This document shows, in pieces, positions 59,001 through 64,000 of a stretch of 64,000 nucleotides of DNA. The stretch covers positions 1 through 64,000 of the forward strand of contig NZ_SPFO01000004.1 of NCBI RefSeq assembly GCF_005845035.1, written 5' to 3'. The stretch's first letter is position 1; every line of letters starts with the position of its first letter. Made by a program: the position numbers and the translations under genes. Source of the DNA: Collinsella aerofaciens. Its GTDB lineage: Bacteria > Actinomycetota > Coriobacteriia > Coriobacteriales > Coriobacteriaceae. The notes under the pieces were generated by a model. It worked only from the letters and a program-made list of their open reading frames with translations. It was not told the DNA's origin and made no database searches.

Positions 59001-59130
59001 GGACCTGGCCGGGCGAGGCGGGTAAGTTTTTCGTAGATTCCGCACGAGCCGGAAAGCACTTAATGTGCTTTCCGAGCGAGCCCAGGACCTGACCGAGCGA
59101 AAAACTTACCCGCCTCGCCCGGCCAGGTCC
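59001..59130. repeat. Long perfect inverted repeat (33-bp arms) with nested hairpin
   Basis: Arms 59001-59033 and 59098-59130 are exact reverse complements over 33 bp. The 64-nt loop contains a second palindrome, GGAAAGCAC-TTAAT-GTGCTTTCC (59051-59073), and a partial direct copy of the left arm start (CAGGACCTGACCGAGCGA). It lies between the convergent polA and HAD genes, 12 nt after the HAD stop. No T run on either side. Confidence 0.92.
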
Positions 59131-59141
59131 GACGAGCAACG

Positions 59142-59969
59142 TTAACGAGCCGCCAAGATGGCGTCGATGAGCGTCAGTACGCCTCCGTCGTTGTTGCTCG
59201 GAATGCGCCACTTGGCGTGCGCGTTCATGTGCTCCTCGGCATTGTCCACGATAAAGCTGTGCCCGACGCGCTCCAGCATGGGGATGTCGTTGTAGGTGTC
59301 GCCCACGGCGGCAGCATCGGCAATATCGATGCCCAGGTGCTCGCACAGGTGAGCGACGCCGGCGCCCTTGTCGACGCCCAGGTTCATAAAGTCGATCCAC
59401 TCGCGCCCGGCGTTGGTGACGTAGAGCTTGTCCGAGAACTCGGGACTATAGGTCTCGCGGAAAGCGGGCTCGGCGTCGTAGCCGGGGAAGAAGACCGAAA
59501 TCTTGTTGGACTCGAAATCAATGCCATCAAAGCTGTCGACGTAGTTGATTGTGTTGTAGTAGACGCTGATCTCGTCGTGGTATTGATGGTCGCGGGCAAG
59601 CACGTAGAACTCGTCGAAGCAGCAAAGGACGGGGACAGCGCGCGGATCCTCCGAGGCACGGCTCAAGACCTGCTGATACAGCTCCACGTCAATAGTGCTC
59701 TTATAGATATAGCTGCCGCGATAGATCACGCACGCTCCGTTGTCGGGACAAAAGGCGAGGCGGTTCTTAATGCCCTCGAACATCTCTTCGAGCTTGGGGG
59801 CGGGACGTCCGCTGGCGGGGCAGAATACGATGCCTGCGTCGGCGAGCTTGTCCAGACGCTCGTCGAGACCCTGGGGCAGTACGCGATCGTCGGTCAGCAG
59901 CGTCTTGTCCATATCGACGGCGAGAATCTTAATGTTGCCGATGTTGGCGTCCGATTCGTAAGTTTGCAT
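59142..59969 (-). CDS. HAD-IIB (Cof-type) phosphatase
   Basis: 275-residue haloacid-dehalogenase-superfamily phosphatase. Motif I is VDMDKTLLTDD (nucleophile Asp), motif II FCPASGRP, and motif IV VGDTYNDIPML, with the conserved Lys before it (GVDKGAGV). The type IIB cap lies between motifs II and III. Substrates of the family are sugar phosphates or flavin precursors, and none can be assigned here. A short N-terminal extension (about 13 residues) precedes motif I. Confidence 0.9.
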   Translation of the reverse strand: MQTYESDANIGNIKILAVDMDKTLLTDDRVLPQGLDERLDKLADAGIVFCPASGRPAPKLEEMFEGIKNRLAFCPDNGACVIYRGSYIYKSTIDVELYQQVLSRASEDPRAVPVLCCFDEFYVLARDHQYHDEISVYYNTINYVDSFDGIDFESNKISVFFPGYDAEPAFRETYSPEFSDKLYVTNAGREWIDFMNLGVDKGAGVAHLCEHLGIDIADAAAVGDTYNDIPMLERVGHSFIVDNAEEHMNAHAKWRIPSNNDGGVLTLIDAILAAR

Positions 59970-60243
59970 AAAAATGCGCCTTTCGTTTCGAGATTGTTTC
60001 AGACGTTATAACCATCAACTAGTAGTCGAGCGTATTTTCGCAGGAATGGTGCGTATTTGCACTGCAATTCACAAACTAATGAAAAAACTTTTCAAAAATT
60101 TGAATTTGTCGCTTGCGCAGCGTGCACTTTATCGTAATATAGCGAACATCGAAAACGGAGACGGCAAAAGAGCCGTTTACCGAGGAAAAGGTACCGTTTG
60201 CGATATTTGAATTGCGCCCGGCGATACGTGAAAGGAGAGGCAG

Positions 60244-60318
60244 ATGCAGTTCGTAAAGATCATCACCACTGCAGACAATGCCATCCGACGCCAGCGCGCA
60301 ATTTCCCGACGACGATAA
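60244..60318 (+). CDS. Arginine-rich leader peptide upstream of argG
   Basis: A 24-codon ORF with a strong ribosome site (AAAGGAGAGG) starts at ATG 60244. Six of its last ten residues are arginine (IRRQRAISRRR), ending in three consecutive CGA codons before TAA. The last codons and the stop lie in a hairpin (GACGAT-AACA-ATCGTC, 60311-60326). The position 205 nt before the arginine-biosynthetic gene argG and the codon content fit a sensor of charged tRNA-Arg or ribosome stalling. Confidence 0.65.
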   Translation: MQFVKIITTADNAIRRQRAISRRR

Positions 60319-60523
60319 CAATCGTCTCTGTCCGCATGGGGCGCAATGCCTCAACAGAGTCATTTTGAGGTCGTTGGGTTTAAGCACGACATAGCCGCAT
60401 GTTTCTAGGGCATGCCTGTGATGCATTCTGCTGAATAACCTGATATTGCACGGTTTTTGACCTCAAGGTGACTTGCAATTGACCGATGTTCTAACTAGCT
60501 ACCAAGGGCGAAAGGAAACAGCC
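60319..60523 (+). promoter_or_regulatory. argG leader region with alternative hairpins
   Basis: After the leader ORF come CTCTGT/ACAGAG (60326-60331 with 60354-60359, enclosing GCAT/ATGC) and a long-range TTGAGGTC/GACCTCAA pair (60365-60372 with 60459-60466). The CTCTGT arm overlaps the leader-stop hairpin by one base. I see no GC stem followed by a T run, so control could be translational or rho-dependent. Confidence 0.4.
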
Positions 60524-61750
60524 ATGAGCAAGGAAAAAGTCGTTCTCGCATATTCCGGTGGTCTTGATACATCCGTATGTGTCAAGTGGCTCCAGGACGA
60601 GAAGAATCTCGATGTCGTTTGTGTCTGCGGCAACGTGGGCCAGGAAGAGACCGGACTGGATGCCAAGAAGCAGAAGGCCCTCGACCTGGGCGTTCTGGAC
60701 TGTCAGGTGCTCGACCTGCGCGATGAGTTCTCCGATGAGTTCCTGACCAAGGCCATCGCCGCAAACTCCATGTATGAGAATAAATACCCGCTGCTCTCCG
60801 CCCTGTCTCGCCCGCTGCTTGCCAAGAAGCTTGTTGAGGTCGCCCACGAGTTTGGCGCGACCTACGTCGCCCACGGCTGCACCGGCAAGGGTAACGACCA
60901 GGTCCGTTTTGAGGCCGCCGTCAAGGCCCTCGACCCCGAGCTCAAGGTTATCGCCCCGGTTCGCGAGTGGGACCTGAAGTGCCGTCCCGACGAGGTCGCC
61001 TACGCCCATGCTCACAACGTGCCGGTTCCCGAGGGTGCCAACGACAACCCCTACTCCATCGACGACAACCTGTGGGGTCGTGCCATCGAGTGCGGTCACC
61101 TGGAGGATCCCTGGAACGAGCCGCTCGATGACGCTTGGGTTATGACCAAAAACCCCGAGGATACGCCCGACACCCCGACCTACACCGAGATCGAGTTTGA
61201 GGCCGGCAAGCCCGTCGCCGTCGACGGCAAGAAGATGAAGCTCTCCGAGATCGTCATCGCCCTCAACAAGATCTCCGGCGACAACGGCTTTGGCCGTCTC
61301 GATCTGGTCGAGGATCGTCTGGTGGGCCTCAAGAGCCGCGAGTGCTACGAGGTTCCCGGAGCCCTGACGCTCATCACTGCCCACAAGGCACTCGAGGACA
61401 TTTGCGTCGAGGGCGACCTGCTCAAGACCAAGATCAAGCTTGAGCAGGATTGGGCCACCGCCGTGTACAACGGCCAGTGGTACAGCCCGCTCAAGAACGC
61501 GCTCGACGCCTTTATGGCCGATACCCAGAAGTTCGTGACCGGCACCGTCCGTCTGAAGTTCTTTAAGGGCAACTGCCATGTCGTCGGCCGCAAGAGCCCC
61601 TTCAGCCTCTACGACTACGGTCTGGCTACCTACGACCGCGACACCACGTTTGACGAGAAGGCCAGCGCCGGCTTTATCGAGATCGATACGCTGTCGCTCA
61701 AGACGTGGGCTAAGGTCCAGGGTCCCAGCTCCGCTGCCGCCCAGGCCTAA
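60524..61750 (+). CDS. argG: Argininosuccinate synthase
   Basis: Joins citrulline and aspartate using ATP in arginine biosynthesis. The N-type ATP-pyrophosphatase loop AYSGGLDTSV starts at residue 9. TYVAHGCTGKGNDQVRFE and the YSIDDNLWGRAIECG segment mark the substrate sites. 408 residues, standard. ATG 60524 follows AAAGGA. argH follows about 0.5 kb downstream, completing the last two steps. Confidence 0.96.
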   Translation: MSKEKVVLAYSGGLDTSVCVKWLQDEKNLDVVCVCGNVGQEETGLDAKKQKALDLGVLDCQVLDLRDEFSDEFLTKAIAANSMYENKYPLLSALSRPLLAKKLVEVAHEFGATYVAHGCTGKGNDQVRFEAAVKALDPELKVIAPVREWDLKCRPDEVAYAHAHNVPVPEGANDNPYSIDDNLWGRAIECGHLEDPWNEPLDDAWVMTKNPEDTPDTPTYTEIEFEAGKPVAVDGKKMKLSEIVIALNKISGDNGFGRLDLVEDRLVGLKSRECYEVPGALTLITAHKALEDICVEGDLLKTKIKLEQDWATAVYNGQWYSPLKNALDAFMADTQKFVTGTVRLKFFKGNCHVVGRKSPFSLYDYGLATYDRDTTFDEKASAGFIEIDTLSLKTWAKVQGPSSAAAQA

Positions 61751-61905
61751 GGCTTTTCCTTCCTTTGGTATCCGCGCGGCCCATCCGCGTGATACATAAC
61801 GGGCGCACGGGGTCCCTACCTTTCGTTATGCTTGCTGACACTTCTTAACATCGGTGGCCCCTACGTTCCGCCCGCATATATGATGCCGCGTTTGCGGCTG
61901 AGTCC

Positions 61906-61940
61906 GAGCCCCGCCGGGGTTGTCCGGCGGGGCTCCTTCT
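61906..61940 (+). terminator. Terminator of argG
   Basis: GAGCCCCGCCGG and CCGGCGGGGCTC form a perfect 12-bp stem with a 6-nt loop, followed by CTTCT. Confidence 0.75.
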
Positions 61941-61983
61941 ATCAATTTGGCGGCTCTGCGCCTATATATAAGGAGTATCCATT

Positions 61984-62154
61984 ATGTTCAATGCTATTGT
62001 GCATGCTTTACTTGCCCTCGCGCCCGAGTTCGATGCTGCAAGGGTCGAGGACGTCCCTATGAGCCTGAAAGCCTGGATTGATGGTTCGCAGGGCAACATC
62101 CGGAGGGAGACGTTGGGCGCCAAGTGCATGGCGCGTCACTTCTTTGCAAATTAG
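61984..62154 (+). CDS. Small hypothetical protein (56 aa) between argG and argH
   Basis: ATG 61984 follows TAAGGAG. The 56-residue product begins with a short hydrophobic helix (FNAIVHALLALAPEF) and continues with a mixed polar part. No family recognised. It has its own ribosome site after the argG terminator, so it may belong to a separate small transcript or lead argH. Confidence 0.5.
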   Translation: MFNAIVHALLALAPEFDAARVEDVPMSLKAWIDGSQGNIRRETLGAKCMARHFFAN

Positions 62155-62271
62155 CTACATGGCTCCGCACACGGTGGGGAATGTGTAAAACTAGCGGTTG
62201 AAAAATCGCTTTAGCGATATGGCGCATTGCTTTGGGCGCTTGTTTTGGTATTTGAGAAAGGGGACGGTTCC

Positions 62272-63702
62272 ATGGCTCTTTGGGGCGGTCGTTTTGAGGC
62301 GGGCGTGGCCGAGGTCACGCAGGAGTTTGGCGCGTCGCTGCCGGTCGACAAGCATCTCTATAAGCAGGATATCGCCGGCTCTAAGGCACATGCCAAGATG
62401 CTGGCCGCCCAGGGCATCATCAGTGCCGAGGATGAGCAGGCGATTGCCGAGGGCCTGACCGGAATCGAGCAGGATATCGATGCCGGCAACTTCATCTTCG
62501 ATATCAACGACGAGGACATTCATATGTCCATCGAGAGCGAGCTGACTCGTCGCATCGGCGAGGCGGGCAAGCGCCTACATACCGGGCGTTCGCGCAACGA
62601 CCAGGTGGCGACCGATACGCGCCTGGGCGTCAAGGCACTGGCCAAGGAGCTCATGGAGGCCAATCTTGAGCTGCGCCATGTGCTGGTGGATGCGGCCAAG
62701 AAGTACGACAAGGTGATTCTGCCGGGCTACACGCACATGCAGCATGCTCAGCCCGTGCTGCTGTCGCATCATCTGCTGGCGTATTCCTGGATGTTCGCGC
62801 GCGACTTTACACGCCTGAAGGCCGCCTTTGATGCTGCCGACAACTGCCCACTGGGCGCTGCCGCGCTTGCCGGTACGAGCTATCCGCTCGATCGCCAGAT
62901 GACGGCTGCCGAACTTGGCTTTGCGGGCGTGATTCCCAACTCGCTCGATGCGGTTTCCGACCGCGATTTCCTGCTCGATCTGCATTACGCCGGCTCCGTC
63001 ATGGCCATGCATCTGTCGCGTCTTTCCGAGGAGATCGTGCTGTGGTCGAGCTCCGAATTTGGCTTTATCACGCTTTCCGACTCGTACTCCACCGGCTCGT
63101 CCATCATGCCGCAGAAGAAGAATCCTGACTTTGCCGAGCTTATCCGCGGCAAGAGCGGCCGTGTGTATGGCAACCTGGTGCAGCTGCTCGTGACCATGAA
63201 GGGCCTGCCGCTTGCTTATAACAAGGACTTGCAGGAGGACAAGGAGGGCGCGCTCGATACCGCCCATACGCTCATGCAGTGCCTGTCGGTTATGGCCGGT
63301 ATGATTTCGACTTGGACCGTCAACGAGGATGCCATGGCGCGCGAATGCGGCGTGGGACACCTTGCCGCCACCGATGTTGCCGATTACCTGGCTAAGCGTG
63401 GTCTGCCGTTCCGCGAGGCACATGCCGTGGTGGGCCATCTGGTCCTGATGTGTGAGAAGCGCGGCTGCAATCTTGAGGACCTGCCGTTTGAGGTGTTCCA
63501 GGAGGCAAGCCCGCTCTTTGAGCACGACATTACCGAGGCACTCGACATCCCGTCGATTGTCGCTGCACGCACGACCGAGGGCGGTACCGCCCCTGCCGCC
63601 GTTGCCGTGCAGTTGCAGCGTGCCGTGGCACAGCTCGTGGCCGACGAAGGCGTGTTTGGATCGCTGACCAAGGTCGTCGAGATGGGCCACGGGGTAAAGT
63701 AG
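62272..63702 (+). CDS. argH: Argininosuccinate lyase
   Basis: Cleaves argininosuccinate to arginine and fumarate. Fumarase/aspartase superfamily signature GSSIMPQKKNPD is present, with TGRSRNDQVATD and GYTHMQHAQPV in the active site. 476 residues, normal. ATG 62272 follows GAAAGGGGAC at proper spacing. The in-frame start at 62227 has no ribosome site. A small ATCGCT/AGCGAT hairpin (62206-62219) precedes the gene. Confidence 0.96.
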   Translation: MALWGGRFEAGVAEVTQEFGASLPVDKHLYKQDIAGSKAHAKMLAAQGIISAEDEQAIAEGLTGIEQDIDAGNFIFDINDEDIHMSIESELTRRIGEAGKRLHTGRSRNDQVATDTRLGVKALAKELMEANLELRHVLVDAAKKYDKVILPGYTHMQHAQPVLLSHHLLAYSWMFARDFTRLKAAFDAADNCPLGAAALAGTSYPLDRQMTAAELGFAGVIPNSLDAVSDRDFLLDLHYAGSVMAMHLSRLSEEIVLWSSSEFGFITLSDSYSTGSSIMPQKKNPDFAELIRGKSGRVYGNLVQLLVTMKGLPLAYNKDLQEDKEGALDTAHTLMQCLSVMAGMISTWTVNEDAMARECGVGHLAATDVADYLAKRGLPFREAHAVVGHLVLMCEKRGCNLEDLPFEVFQEASPLFEHDITEALDIPSIVAARTTEGGTAPAAVAVQLQRAVAQLVADEGVFGSLTKVVEMGHGVK

Positions 63703-63754
63703 GGCTTTGGCTGAAGCTGTTTTTGCCATGTATTGATAAATCATTTTTTGCTTA

Positions 63755-63787
63755 ACGGGCGCCTGCTGATGCGGACGCCCGTATTTT
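63755..63787 (+). terminator. Terminator of argH
   Basis: ACGGGCG and CGCCCGT arms around a 14-nt loop, followed by ATTTTG. Confidence 0.7.
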
Positions 63788-64000
63788 GTTGCTATGGGGG
63801 AGGGGCTTGTCGAGAACTTCTGTAGGACCTTTGGGCAGGTTGTGAAGGGGTTACGTTCGCGGGCGGCAACCGACCGCCTGCTCTGTTCGATGCGGTTGAT
63901 GGGCGGTCGGATGGTACTCTAATCGGGCTTCGAAACAGAAGTGACACATATGGAACGCTTCAATAAATTGCAACGTTTCAATAAACAGCTTTTTGTTTAA
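63788..64000. other. Right edge, no gene recognised
   Basis: I see no convincing gene. A 16-codon ORF at 63950-64000 contains a short internal repeat (ERFNKLQRFNK, DNA AACG(C/T)TTCAATAAA twice) but lacks a clear ribosome site. Confidence 0.5.

Noticed and set aside
60160..60220. T-box riboswitch before argG
   Set aside because: Short hairpins occur, but the T-box consensus (AGGGTGGNACCGCG) and a specifier stem could not be found.

Overview
The window looks like the chromosome of a high-GC gut actinobacterium of class Coriobacteriia, most likely Collinsella or a close relative. The basis is actinobacterial cell-division genes (SepF, DivIVA), frequent GTG/TTG starts, GC-rich codon use and the mix of housekeeping families. 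This is an inference from gene content, not a search. About 28 kb of host DNA flanks an apparently complete siphovirus-type prophage of about 36 kb (14340-50467).

Left host arm (1-14280). A division-cluster tail (pgeF, then yggS-sepF-yggT-divIVA) is split by a complete phosphate operon (pstSCAB-phoU). A minus-strand block follows: nitroreductase, then a DUF47 regulator with a PiT phosphate transporter, so high- and low-affinity phosphate uptake lie close together. Then come an unknown gene, a Bax-inhibitor-1 family protein, a TIGR02452/PARG-like macrodomain protein whose usual catalytic glutamate is alanine, and an SGNH esterase.

Prophage. The left end carries a tyrosine integrase whose last codons cross attL, a hicAB module, and a divergent repressor/Cro switch with three palindromic operators. 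The early operon holds small membrane proteins, a ParB-like protein, a second tyrosine recombinase, a replication protein with iteron-like repeats inside its gene, and many small zinc-ribbon or unknown proteins. A late regulator, a second hicAB and a striking 10-bp phased TTGC array precede the late genes: HNH, terminase, portal, MuF-type head protein fused to a CdiA-like toxin domain, two tRNAs, scaffold, capsid, connectors, tail tube, frameshifted tail chaperones, tape measure and baseplate. Next come collagen-like fibre proteins and a receptor-binding protein. The tail-tip gene is the most interesting part. Its C-terminus lies between recombination-site-like repeats, followed by two silent alternative C-terminal cassettes and a third tyrosine recombinase, which together form a predicted shufflon for host-range switching. 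Carbohydrate-binding tail proteins, holin and endolysin close the prophage.

Right host arm (50470-64000). This arm holds thiD and thiC (thiC under a TPP riboswitch), a membrane protein, yaaA, an M18 aminopeptidase, polA, a HAD phosphatase, and argG-argH. Upstream of argG is a 24-codon leader ORF with six arginines in its last ten residues, suggesting arginine-sensing attenuation. Very long perfect inverted repeats lie just downstream of two minus-strand host genes, and a shorter imperfect one flanks the prophage insertion site.
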